DNA from: Pelagihabitans sp963760375
GTDB lineage: Bacteria; Bacteroidota; Bacteroidia; Flavobacteriales; Flavobacteriaceae
NCBI GenBank assembly: GCA_963760375.1
Contig: CAVXCS010000005.1
Location: 992,001-1,056,000, forward strand
Direction of reading: 5' to 3'
DNA length: 64,000 nt
A program made the position numbers and the translations under genes. The notes under the pieces were generated by a model. That model ran no database searches. It was not told the DNA's origin and was given only the letters and a program-made list of their open reading frames with translations. Below are positions 26,354-34,685 of the stretch, one piece after another. Position 1 is the stretch's first letter, and each line of letters starts with the position of its first letter.

Positions 26354-28039
26354 ATGACAAGATTTGGTAAGATACTTCTTATTTTATTAGTAGGCAGTGC
26401 GGCTTGGTCGCAAGAGGTCAGGCTTCCCGTAGACTTGCGGCAGCATAACCTGACGGAGTACAATTCCAGTATTTTTAACCCCGCCTTGTCGATTACCAGA
26501 AACAATCCGCAATCAATTTCAATATGGACACGTTGGCAATGGCAACAGATCGATGCCGATCCCACAACCTTTTTTTTGAATTATACCAGGAAATTGAATA
26601 GAAATTCCGCTGTGGGGGCCTCATTTTTTCAGCACAACACAGGGGTTTTTAACAATACGGGCGGTGTTCTGAATTATGCCTATGTATATGAATTCAGTCC
26701 GACAATAAGTTTGGGCATGGGATTGAACCTTTTTGGTTTTAAGCAACAATTGGCCGATGACCGGTTTTTTGTGAATCTTCCCGGTCCGCTTCCCCAATTT
26801 AGTATCACGGATGATTTTATCCTGCAAGCGGCCCCTGGTTTGTTTTTGATGTGGGATAGGCTGGGCATCGGACTTGCTTCCGAGAATTTGTTCGATTATA
26901 ATTTTACGACCAAAGAAAGACAGTCTACGTCCCAGGAACGTATTTATTCCATGTCCGGATCGTACGACTTTCAATTGGGAGCCGATCCGGCTTCCGTATT
27001 CAGGCCCGCGCTCTATTGGAAATCGATTCCGGACCAAGACAACCAGATCGGGTTGAGCACTTTATATTCTACCGACAAGTTTTGGGGTCAGGCCGGCTAC
27101 AATAGTTTTTATGGTATTTCGGTGGGAGCAGGGGGCAGGTTCATCCAAAAATTATCCCTTGGGGCATTGATCGAATTCGGTACCGATAGTGCGTTGGAAG
27201 GGAAATCCTCCACTTTTGAAATCATGCTCGCCTACCATATCGGCCCGCAATTCGAAGAGGAAGTGCCGGAAGAACCCTTGGAACAAAAAGAAGAACTTAT
27301 CGTAGAGGCGGAAAAGATCACCGAAAAGGAGGCAGAGGCGGTTGAAAAATTGGAAAAAGACCGAATCAAGAAGGCGGATGAAGCGAAGGCCAAAATACAA
27401 AAAGAAGAAGCCCTGGCCATTGCCGAGAACCTGAAACAGCAGCGCAAAGATTCCTTGGACCGTGCTAAGAAAGACAAGGCGCTCGCAGAGGCCGCACTAA
27501 AAGATGAGAATAAAAAGCGTGAGGCTTTGGCTACGACCAAAAAACAGGAAGCCCTCGCCGAAGCGGAAAAATTGAACGCCCAAAAAAGAAGGGATTCCAT
27601 CAAACAAGCCGAGGAGGCCTTGGCATTGGCACAACAGATGGAGCAACAACGCAAGCTCGATTCCATCAGCAAGGCCCAGGTAGCGGCCGCGGCATTGGAA
27701 AAAGAACAGGCGGAACAGGCGAAATTGGCCCAGCAACCTGAAAAGGTCAAAGCCCAGGCCAACGAAAAATATGAGGAGGTTGCCACCGAGGAAGGGCTCC
27801 AGCCCGGTTTTTACTTGATCGCCAACGTATTTGGCACTCAGAAATACTATGAAGCCTTCATGAAAAATATGACCGACAAGGGGTTAGGTCCCAAATCGTT
27901 CCGCAGAAAGCTCAACAATTATAACTATGTTTATTTAGGACGGTACGATACCATGGAAGAAGCCAGAAAGGCGAGAGATGGCAAGCTCAATGGGCGGTAT
28001 CCGGACAAAACCTGGATTTTTAGGGTCGTAGGCCAATAA
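26354..28039 (+). CDS. PorP/SprF-type outer-membrane protein with coiled coil and SPOR-like domain
   Basis: The protein has 561 residues from ATG 26354, with a signal peptide (cleavage near AWSQ). Residues about 20-300 match the PorP/SprF family: LPVDLRQHNLTEYNSSIFNPALS, IWTRWQW, and beta-barrel repeats such as GVLNYAYVYEFSPTISLGMG. A highly charged Glu/Lys/Ala helix of about 170 residues follows. A C-terminal SPOR-like domain ends the protein (QPGFYLIANVFGTQKYYEAF ... YVYLGRYDTMEEARKARD). PorP/SprF proteins help anchor surface structures of gliding and type IX secretion. An upstream ATG at 26321 would spoil the signal peptide. Confidence 0.87.
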   Translation: MTRFGKILLILLVGSAAWSQEVRLPVDLRQHNLTEYNSSIFNPALSITRNNPQSISIWTRWQWQQIDADPTTFFLNYTRKLNRNSAVGASFFQHNTGVFNNTGGVLNYAYVYEFSPTISLGMGLNLFGFKQQLADDRFFVNLPGPLPQFSITDDFILQAAPGLFLMWDRLGIGLASENLFDYNFTTKERQSTSQERIYSMSGSYDFQLGADPASVFRPALYWKSIPDQDNQIGLSTLYSTDKFWGQAGYNSFYGISVGAGGRFIQKLSLGALIEFGTDSALEGKSSTFEIMLAYHIGPQFEEEVPEEPLEQKEELIVEAEKITEKEAEAVEKLEKDRIKKADEAKAKIQKEEALAIAENLKQQRKDSLDRAKKDKALAEAALKDENKKREALATTKKQEALAEAEKLNAQKRRDSIKQAEEALALAQQMEQQRKLDSISKAQVAAAALEKEQAEQAKLAQQPEKVKAQANEKYEEVATEEGLQPGFYLIANVFGTQKYYEAFMKNMTDKGLGPKSFRRKLNNYNYVYLGRYDTMEEARKARDGKLNGRYPDKTWIFRVVGQ

Positions 28040-28056
28040 TCGTGCAATGATCTTCC

Positions 28057-28656
28057 CTAAAATTTTTGGAATTCCCTTCTGACCAATTGCTCGAGGTAGG
28101 CAATCGTGTTCAATAGATATTTTCGGTCATCGGTGATGGTATTCATCGCCACGGCGCCTTGGATCATGGTGAAAAATTGTTTGGCGAACTGCAATGGCGT
28201 CACTGGAAGCCTCAACTCATTGTTGTTGACCCCATTTTCCAGAACGAGCGCTATTTTTCCTTCTATTTCCTTGATGGTTTCACAGACCGCGGCGCTGAGC
28301 TTATGGTTGTTGTGCCTGGCATCAACGCCCACGTTGAGAACGGGACAGCCTCCCATCTCTTCGTTGAATTCATTGTAGGTACGGTAAAAATGGGTCAGTT
28401 TAAAAATACGGTCCATTGCCGAGCCCGAATGGTTCAATTGATGGTCAATTGCCCCCAATAAGCGCTTGCTGTTAAACTCAAAAGCAGCCAAAGCCAAAGC
28501 CTCCTTATTTTCAAAATTACCATATAATGCCCCTTTGGTCAATCCGGTGGCTTCGGTAAGATCGCTCATGCTCGTGCCAACATAACCGTGCTTATTGAAG
28601 ACGGGCGCTACGGTTTCAATTATATATGCAGTGGTTCTTTCGGCTTTGGTCGACAT
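28057..28656 (-). CDS. TetR/AcrR family transcriptional regulator
   Basis: The protein has 199 residues. The N-terminal helix-turn-helix is clear: TAYIIETVAPVFNKHGYVGTSM followed by LTEATGLTKGALYGNFENKE (to about residue 50). The C-terminal ligand-binding part is helical with no recognised specificity. A 20-bp palindrome in its own promoter region (28689-28708) suggests autoregulation. No efflux pump or enzyme lies beside it in the same direction; the neighbours are the PorP-like gene (convergent) and clpB (upstream, separated by a terminator). Confidence 0.92.
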   Translation of the reverse strand: MSTKAERTTAYIIETVAPVFNKHGYVGTSMSDLTEATGLTKGALYGNFENKEALALAAFEFNSKRLLGAIDHQLNHSGSAMDRIFKLTHFYRTYNEFNEEMGGCPVLNVGVDARHNNHKLSAAVCETIKEIEGKIALVLENGVNNNELRLPVTPLQFAKQFFTMIQGAVAMNTITDDRKYLLNTIAYLEQLVRREFQKF

Positions 28657-28682
28657 GGTGGTTGGTTTTAACGCTAATATAA

Positions 28683-28715
28683 AAAAATTATATACTGTGT
28701 GGTATATATGATCAA
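28683..28715 (-). promoter_or_regulatory. Probable tetR promoter: TTG-N22-TAATTTTT
   Basis: On the minus strand TTG (28715-28713) precedes a near-consensus -7 element (28690-28683, one mismatch to TAnnTTTG) by 22 nt. The spacer holds the palindrome annotated separately. Confidence 0.4.
28689..28708. promoter_or_regulatory. Candidate TetR operator palindrome
   Basis: TATATAC (28689-28695) and GTATATA (28702-28708) are perfect 7-bp inverted arms separated by TGTGTG. The site fills most of the spacer between the proposed -33 and -7 elements of tetR, the classical position for autorepression. Confidence 0.55.
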
Positions 28716-28716
28716 T

Positions 28717-28746
28717 AAAAAAGGCGGCCTACCGGGCCGCCTTTTT
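28717..28746 (-). terminator. Intrinsic terminator downstream of clpB
   Basis: A GC-rich stem (GGCGGCC 28723-28729 with GGCCGCC 28735-28741) is flanked by A and T runs and closes a 5-nt loop. It lies 33 nt after the clpB stop and directly before the tetR promoter. It would work in both directions. Confidence 0.88.
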
Positions 28747-28779
28747 GATCTATAGGTTCGTTATCTGATCGATAAGGGT

Positions 28780-31380
28780 TCATTCGACCAATTCGGATTG
28801 ATTCCTGAAGACCAATTCATCATCGAAAGCGTCGATCAATACGATACTGTCCGCTTTGATTTGGCCACTGAGCAATTCTTTTGACAACTTGTTCAGCACA
28901 TCGCGCTGAATGACCCTTTTGATGGGCCTGGCCCCGTATTGCGGGTCATAACCCTTGTTCGCCAAAAGGGTAACCGCTTCGTCGGTCGCGTCGATGGTAA
29001 TATGTTGTTTGTCCAACATTTTCTTCAACTGTCCCAACTGAAGTTTTACAATTTTGGTCATATCCTTTTTGCTCAAGGGCGTGAACATGATGATATCGTC
29101 GATCCGGTTCAAGAATTCCGGACGGATGGTTTTGCGCAACAACTCCATCACTTCAACGCGCGCAGCTTCGCTGGCACTATAGATATCCTTTACGGCCTCG
29201 AACTTTTCCTGAATGATATGGCTGCCCATATTACTGGTCATGATGATGATCGAATTCTTGAAATCGGCCACCCTGCCTTTGTTATCGGTAAGTCTGCCTT
29301 CATCGAGTACCTGTAGGAGGATGTTAAACGTATCGGGATGCGCTTTTTCGATTTCATCGAGCAAAATCACCGAATAGGGCCTTCTCCTTATGGCCTCCGT
29401 GAGCTGTCCGCCTTCATCGTAACCGACATACCCCGGAGGGGCACCGACCAAACGGCTCACCGAATGCCTTTCCTGATATTCGCTCATATCGATCCGGGTG
29501 ATGGCATTTTCGTCATCGAAGAGATAGGAAGCGAGTGTTTTGGCCAACTCGGTCTTACCTACTCCCGTGGTCCCGAGGAACAGGAACGATCCAATGGGTC
29601 GCTTGGGGTCTTGCAATCCCGCCCTGCTGCGTCTGATGGCATCTGAAACGGCCTGTATGGCTTCTTCTTGTCCCACGACCCTCTGGTGTAATACCGATTC
29701 CAATCGCAGCAGTTTTTCCCTTTCGCTTTGGATCAATTTGGTGACCGGAATCCCCGTCCACTTGGCGACTACCTCCGCTACATCCTCGTAGGTGACTTCT
29801 TCTTTGATCAGAATGCCCGTCTTTTGCTGTTCCTGCAGGTCTTTTTGAAGGGCGTCCAACTTCTCCTGGGATTCTTTTATCTTTCCATAACGAAGTTCCG
29901 CTACTTTCCCATAATCACCGTTTCGCTCGGCACGTTCCGCTTCCAATTTGAAATTTTCGATATCCAGTTTTGTTTTTTGGATATTGTCGACTACCGATTT
30001 TTCGCTGTCCCATTGGGCAAAAACCTGGTTCCGCTCCTCCTTTAAATTGGCGAGGTCAACATTGAGCATTTTTAACTTGGCGTGATCGTCTTCCCGTTTA
30101 ATAGCCTCAATTTCAATTTCGAGCTGCATTATTTTACGGTCCAAAACATCGAGCTCCTCAGGTTTGGAATTGATTTCCATACGCAGTTTGGATGCTGCTT
30201 CGTCAATCAAATCGATGGCCTTATCTGGTAAAAACCGATTGGTGATATAACGCTGTGATAATTCCACTGCGGCAATCACAGCCTCATCCTTGATGCGTAC
30301 TTTATGATGTGCTTCATATTTGTCCTTGATGCCCCTTAAGATGGAAATGGCACTTTCGGTATCGGGTTCATCGACCATTACTTTTTGGAAACGACGCTCC
30401 AAGGCCTTGTCTTTTTCGAAATACTTTTGGTACTCGTCCAAAGTAGTCGCCCCGATGGCCCGCAGTTCGCCCCTTGCCAAGGCTGGCTTTAAGATATTTG
30501 CGGCATCCATGGCTCCCTGACCACCTCCTGCACCGACCAAAGTATGTATTTCATCGATGAAAAGCACTATTGAGCCATCGGATGAAATGACTTCCTTGAT
30601 CACCGCTTTCAATCTTTCTTCGAATTCCCCTTTGTATTTGGCACCGGCGATCAATGCGCCCATATCGAGGGAGTAGATGACCTTGTCTTTCAAATTTTCG
30701 GGCACATCGCCTTGTACGATCCGGTGTGCCAAGCCTTCTGCGATTGCCGTTTTGCCCACTCCGGGTTCGCCGACCAGCATTGGGTTGTTCTTGGTTCTGC
30801 GGGTAAGGATCTGCAATATCCGGCGGATTTCCTCATCCCTCCCGATTACGGGATCGAGTTTGCCGCTATCGGCCAATTCGTTCAGGTTTTTTGCATATTT
30901 GTCTAAGGCATTATAGCTTTCCTCTGCGCTTTGGGAGGTAACTTTGCCCCCTTTTCGGAGTTCCGCAATGGCCGCTTTCAGATCTTTCTCCGTTACCCCT
31001 TGATCTTTCAATATTTGGGCGATTTTGCTTTTTGATTTTAAAACGGCCAACAATAGGTGTTCAATCGACACATACTCATCAGACATGGCTTTCGCCACGA
31101 TGCTGGCTTCGTTCAAGGTTTTTCCCGCTTCTCTTGAAAATATAAGTTCCCCGCCCGAAACTTTGGGAAAGCGCGCAATTTCAGCTTCCAAGACTTGGGT
31201 GAGCAAGGGTAGGTTGACGTTGAGTTTCTTTAAAATGAAAGGCACGACGTTGTCGTCGACCTCCAGGATAGCCTTAAAGAGATGCTCATTCTCGATTTGT
31301 TGATGGCCCAAAGCTTGGGCCAACTGCTGCGCCTGCTGTACGGCTTCCTGTGATTTTATGGTAAAGTTGTTTAAATTCAT
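28780..31380 (-). CDS. clpB: ATP-dependent chaperone ClpB
   Basis: ClpB is the Hsp100 disaggregase that works with DnaK. The 866-residue protein has the Clp N domain (NLNNFTIKSQEAVQQAQQLA), first AAA+ module (Walker A GEPGVGKT), the middle coiled coil (about 400-520), and second AAA+ module (GTTGVGKT) with the arginine-finger region and GARPIKRVIQRDVLNKL near the end. ATG 31378-31380 gives the family N terminus; the frame open to 31488 is a non-coding extension. No clear -7 element was seen upstream, consistent with possible alternative-sigma control. Confidence 0.96.
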   Translation of the reverse strand: MNLNNFTIKSQEAVQQAQQLAQALGHQQIENEHLFKAILEVDDNVVPFILKKLNVNLPLLTQVLEAEIARFPKVSGGELIFSREAGKTLNEASIVAKAMSDEYVSIEHLLLAVLKSKSKIAQILKDQGVTEKDLKAAIAELRKGGKVTSQSAEESYNALDKYAKNLNELADSGKLDPVIGRDEEIRRILQILTRRTKNNPMLVGEPGVGKTAIAEGLAHRIVQGDVPENLKDKVIYSLDMGALIAGAKYKGEFEERLKAVIKEVISSDGSIVLFIDEIHTLVGAGGGQGAMDAANILKPALARGELRAIGATTLDEYQKYFEKDKALERRFQKVMVDEPDTESAISILRGIKDKYEAHHKVRIKDEAVIAAVELSQRYITNRFLPDKAIDLIDEAASKLRMEINSKPEELDVLDRKIMQLEIEIEAIKREDDHAKLKMLNVDLANLKEERNQVFAQWDSEKSVVDNIQKTKLDIENFKLEAERAERNGDYGKVAELRYGKIKESQEKLDALQKDLQEQQKTGILIKEEVTYEDVAEVVAKWTGIPVTKLIQSEREKLLRLESVLHQRVVGQEEAIQAVSDAIRRSRAGLQDPKRPIGSFLFLGTTGVGKTELAKTLASYLFDDENAITRIDMSEYQERHSVSRLVGAPPGYVGYDEGGQLTEAIRRRPYSVILLDEIEKAHPDTFNILLQVLDEGRLTDNKGRVADFKNSIIIMTSNMGSHIIQEKFEAVKDIYSASEAARVEVMELLRKTIRPEFLNRIDDIIMFTPLSKKDMTKIVKLQLGQLKKMLDKQHITIDATDEAVTLLANKGYDPQYGARPIKRVIQRDVLNKLSKELLSGQIKADSIVLIDAFDDELVFRNQSELVE

Positions 31381-31543
31381 TTGGTGTATTTTTGCGTTAG
31401 CGTTCAATTTCAAATCAACATGGTCAACAATCTTACCAAGAGTGGAAGACCGACAAAATGGCGCTAAAATGTAAAAACAACAAGACATTTCGGCAGTCGG
31501 TAAGCTAAGATCAAAAAGTCGACCTACTGCATAAAATTACAAA

Positions 31544-31939
31544 ATGGGGGTATTCGATAGCTTGTTCGGAAGAAAAAACGAAACGGAAAAAAAGGAGGCC
31601 AAATCGGTTCCGTGGATTCCGCTGGAATCCTTGGACCAATTGGATGAAATTATAAGGGCTTCGAGCAAAAGAACGCAGGTTATTTTCAAACACTCCACCA
31701 GTTGTGGTATCAGCAGAATGGTGATGAATATGTTTGGAAGCAGCTATGATTTGGAAGAAGGTCAGCTAGACCTTTATTACCTGGATCTTCATGCCTATCG
31801 GTCAGTGTCGAACGCAGTGGCCCATAAATTTGGGGTGATGCACCAATCGCCACAGTTATTGGTCATTCGAAATGGGGTGGTGGTTGGCCACGCTTCACAT
31901 GGCGCTATTACGGCAATGGAACTGGAGCGGTATTTATAA
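31544..31939 (+). CDS. ytxJ: Bacillithiol system redox-active protein YtxJ
   Basis: The protein has 131 residues and a thioredoxin-like fold of the YtxJ (DUF2847) family. The active site reads FKHSTSCGISRMV, with a single Cys54 in a CxxS arrangement. YLDLHAYRSVSNAVA and the cis-Pro region HQSPQLLVIRNG follow. YtxJ is regarded as a monothiol bacilliredoxin-type protein, so its presence suggests that the organism uses bacillithiol. It is divergent from clpB and ends at a bidirectional terminator. Confidence 0.87.
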   Translation: MGVFDSLFGRKNETEKKEAKSVPWIPLESLDQLDEIIRASSKRTQVIFKHSTSCGISRMVMNMFGSSYDLEEGQLDLYYLDLHAYRSVSNAVAHKFGVMHQSPQLLVIRNGVVVGHASHGAITAMELERYL

Positions 31940-31943
31940 AAGC

Positions 31944-31980
31944 AAAAGGGCCATAAACCGAAAGGCTTATGGCCCTTTTT
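31944..31980. terminator. Bidirectional intrinsic terminator
   Basis: A 13-bp perfect stem (31944-31956 with 31967-31979, core AAGGGCCATAA) has a 10-nt loop and A/T flanks. It sits exactly between the convergent stops of ytxJ and the following minus-strand lipoprotein gene. Confidence 0.9.
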
Positions 31981-31981
31981 A

Positions 31982-33169
31982 TCAATTGAACCTTTGGCTC
32001 ACCAAAATATTCTTTAACCTCGACTTCAGATCTTCCCCAGCGTCGTATACCATCTGCTCATTGCTCGGAAAGGGAACGGCGGCCAAGTTGAGCATGGCGA
32101 CCAAGTCGTTTTCAAGGGCTCTCTTGTCTCCATTGTAATTGGCATATACATGCTCAAAAACGAATTCGCTCGACAAGGGATAGGAACTGATCTCCTGTTT
32201 AGTGTCCAAGTCCGTGAAGCTGACCACCCCCGTGACCTGTGCGGTTTTGAACTGGGTAAACTGGTAAAAATTACAGCGAACCGTGGTAAACTTATCTATT
32301 TTGATATCGTTTCCTAGGCTATCCCTGACCACGTTACCATTGCTATCAATGGCATATTGGTAACCATCTTTCACCTGCTTTTCTTGGATGATCTGTTTTT
32401 CGCTCACCTGTTCGGGGGAAATATTGATTTGTCTCAAAGCGACTTGCATGGCATAGTCGTAGTTGACATTCGGCAGCGGATTGGTATGATAACGGGTCCA
32501 TAATTCGTCCAAACCATAGGTATTGAAATTGAGCAGTTCCTCCTCGAGCCTGGCGGGCACAATTTGTTCGGTATGGTTAACCATGGCCACTTTTACATAA
32601 TCAAGGCCTTTTTCATAGGCGGTTTCCATTTTTTGTTTGGCATCGCCGTACCCTGGGTTGATTTCCAGTAAATATTTGAAATCATCGAAGGCTTGTCGAA
32701 AATCTTGCTTGTTCGAAGCATTGTCCAATAAATTGGAAGCATTGTCATATAAATAGTCGGAAAGCTTGCCTTTCGATGCCAAAAGTTTTTCGTCGTACTT
32801 TTTGAATGAGAAATGGGCATCCCTGTTCTCATCGTAGATGGGCAAAGGCAGCAATGGCTGAATCCTGTCCTGGATGCTCTTAAGATTATTGTAGGTCCGG
32901 AAAATGGTTTCATAATTTGCCGGATTGCCGTCCTTTTCCAAAAAAGCGATGTTCTGAAGTTCACGCTCCGTATTTTTTTTGTACGCCTCTTCCAACAGCA
33001 ACACGTAGGGCTGGTTGCTTTTCTTGGTTTTGTTATCGACCAGGTTTACGATCGATTTGTTGATCGCATTGCCATAATTTCCTGTATTTAGGGCTTCTTG
33101 GGTCTTTTTAACGCCTCCGCAGGCGATCAATAGCAATGCAATTATTACAAAATGTAGCAGTTTCTTCAT
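31982..33169 (-). CDS. Hypothetical lipoprotein with TPR-like helices
   Basis: The protein has 395 residues from ATG 33167-33169, with a lipoprotein signal (lipobox LIAC, Cys17). Helical segments follow (YVLLLEEAYKKNTERELQNI, FDDFKYLLEINPGYGDAKQKM), resembling two or three TPR-like units. A C-terminal beta-rich part contains VRCNFYQFTQFKTAQVTGVV. It is likely anchored in the envelope. I do not recognise a named family. It is a single-gene transcript between two terminators. Confidence 0.75.
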   Translation of the reverse strand: MKKLLHFVIIALLLIACGGVKKTQEALNTGNYGNAINKSIVNLVDNKTKKSNQPYVLLLEEAYKKNTERELQNIAFLEKDGNPANYETIFRTYNNLKSIQDRIQPLLPLPIYDENRDAHFSFKKYDEKLLASKGKLSDYLYDNASNLLDNASNKQDFRQAFDDFKYLLEINPGYGDAKQKMETAYEKGLDYVKVAMVNHTEQIVPARLEEELLNFNTYGLDELWTRYHTNPLPNVNYDYAMQVALRQINISPEQVSEKQIIQEKQVKDGYQYAIDSNGNVVRDSLGNDIKIDKFTTVRCNFYQFTQFKTAQVTGVVSFTDLDTKQEISSYPLSSEFVFEHVYANYNGDKRALENDLVAMLNLAAVPFPSNEQMVYDAGEDLKSRLKNILVSQRFN

Positions 33170-33267
33170 GACGATGGTTTTACTGTTATGCCAATACAAT
33201 TTCAACAGCCGTGCCAAAATTGTTTTTTTACATAACGCAAAACGTTCAACTATCGTATTTAGAAGCC

Positions 33268-33293
33268 AAAAAACCCTTTTATCAGGGTTTTTT
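33268..33293 (-). terminator. Intrinsic terminator overlapping the end of fumarylacetoacetase
   Basis: AAACCCT (33271-33277) pairs with AGGGTTT (33284-33290), extended by A and T runs on both sides. The fahA stop codon (33282-33284) lies in the loop, so the last codons (KKKP) are part of the hairpin. Confidence 0.75.
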
Positions 33294-34574
33294 TTTGGGC
33301 TGAAAAGCAGGAAGAAGTTTTCCTTTTACTTCACCAAAACCAATGCGCATCCCATCTTTTTCGCAATGACCCCTCATGGTCACCGTATCATTGTCTTCGA
33401 TGAAAGTGCGTTTTTCGCCACCGTTCAGTTCTACAGGTTTTGTGCCTTGCCAGGCCAGTTCCAACATGGAGCCGTACGAATCAGGGGTGGGCCCGGAAAT
33501 GGTACCACTGCCCAACATATCGCCACTGTTGATCTTGCAGCCGTTCACGGTATGGTGTGCCAGTTGTTGCGCCATGGTCCAGTACATGTACTTGAAATTG
33601 GATTTTGACACCACGGTGGGCTTGGAATTTTCCGGCGCAATTTCTACTTCCAAATGAATGTCATAGGTATGTTTTTCCCTTTGCTGTAGATAGGGAAGGG
33701 GCTTCGGATTTTGTGGCGTGCTTTGTACTCGGTAGGGGGCCAGTGCATCCATCGTAACGATCCAAGGGGAGATACTGGAGGCAAAGTTTTTGGCCAAAAA
33801 CGGTCCCAATGGCACATATTCCCATTTTTGGATGTCCCTGGCACTCCAATCGTTAAAAAGTACCATTCCAAAAATGTAGTCCTCCGCCTCATCCACCGGC
33901 ACGGGCTCGCCCAGCGCATTGGCGTCGGTAGTGATAAATGCCATTTCCAATTCAAAGTCGACACGTTTGGAAGGTCCGAAGATCGGTGTTTCTTCACCGG
34001 GGGGCAAGGTTTGGCCCATGGGCCTTCTTACCGGGGTGCCGCTGATCACTATCGTGGAACTCCTTCCATGATACCCCACCGGGATATGCAACCAATTTGG
34101 CATCAGCGCCTTTTCGGGGTCCCGGAACATGGTACCTACATTGGTCGCGTGTTCCTTGCTCGAATAGAAGTCGGTATAATCACCGATTTGAACCGGTAGC
34201 TGCATTTCTATCTCCTCCATGGAGAAAAGCACGATTTTTTTATGATCCTCGCGATCCCTCAAAACACCGTTCTTGGCATCGAATATCTCGCTGATACGAT
34301 TGCGCACCAAACGCCAAGTCTTCTTTCCGTCGGAGATAAAATCGTTAAGGGTATCCTGCAAGAAGATATCATCGGTCAACGGGATCCCCTCAAAATAGCC
34401 AAGCTGGTGCAGCGCACCCAGATCAATGGCATGGTCTCCTATCCTTGTTCCGATGGTGATGATATCATCACGGGTCAAGAAAACGCCGAACGGGATGTTC
34501 TGTATTGGAAAATCAGAATCGACCTTTACGGGCAACCATGTTTTTTTTTGCGGGTCATTGGTGGAATTGGGCAT
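33282..34574 (-). CDS. fahA: Fumarylacetoacetase
   Basis: The enzyme cleaves fumarylacetoacetate to fumarate and acetoacetate, the last step of tyrosine and homogentisate breakdown. The 430-residue protein has the FAH N-terminal SH3-like domain and the C-terminal metal-binding domain, with DFYSSKEHATNVGTMFR (catalytic His and metal Asp), PVGYHGRSSTIV, DFELEMAFI and NDWSARDIQKWEYVPLGPF. No other tyrosine-pathway genes adjoin it. The C terminus is encoded by the terminator hairpin itself. Confidence 0.95.
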   Translation of the reverse strand: MPNSTNDPQKKTWLPVKVDSDFPIQNIPFGVFLTRDDIITIGTRIGDHAIDLGALHQLGYFEGIPLTDDIFLQDTLNDFISDGKKTWRLVRNRISEIFDAKNGVLRDREDHKKIVLFSMEEIEMQLPVQIGDYTDFYSSKEHATNVGTMFRDPEKALMPNWLHIPVGYHGRSSTIVISGTPVRRPMGQTLPPGEETPIFGPSKRVDFELEMAFITTDANALGEPVPVDEAEDYIFGMVLFNDWSARDIQKWEYVPLGPFLAKNFASSISPWIVTMDALAPYRVQSTPQNPKPLPYLQQREKHTYDIHLEVEIAPENSKPTVVSKSNFKYMYWTMAQQLAHHTVNGCKINSGDMLGSGTISGPTPDSYGSMLELAWQGTKPVELNGGEKRTFIEDNDTVTMRGHCEKDGMRIGFGEVKGKLLPAFQPKKKP

Positions 34575-34611
34575 ATGGGAATTGTTAATTTGTATTTGAT
34601 AAATTCATTAC

Positions 34612-34640
34612 CAAATATATTATTTTATACCAATTAACAA
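34612..34640 (-). promoter_or_regulatory. fahA promoter: TTG-N18-TATATTTG
   Basis: On the minus strand TTG (34640-34638) is followed after 18 nt by an exact -7 element TATATTTG (34619-34612). The predicted leader before the fahA ATG is about 34 nt. Confidence 0.6.
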
Positions 34641-34651
34641 CCTTCAATTCG

Positions 34652-34659
34652 TATTTTTG
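34652..34659 (+). promoter_or_regulatory. Bacteroidota -7 element (TATTTTTG) for glyA
   Basis: An exact TAnnTTTG match ends 26 nt before the glyA ATG, back to back with the divergent fahA promoter. No TTG lies at -33. Confidence 0.5.
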
Positions 34660-34685
34660 CCACTCATTTAACAGAAACCAAGCCT

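Noticed and set aside
27232..27786. 184-residue minus-strand frame rich in Ser/Ala/Phe
   Set aside because: It is the antisense shadow of the Glu/Lys/Ala-rich coiled coil of the PorP-like gene; its composition follows from that.
31386..31393. TATTTTTG on the plus strand between clpB and ytxJ
   Set aside because: It matches the -7 element but lies about 150 nt from the ytxJ start with no supporting -33 element.
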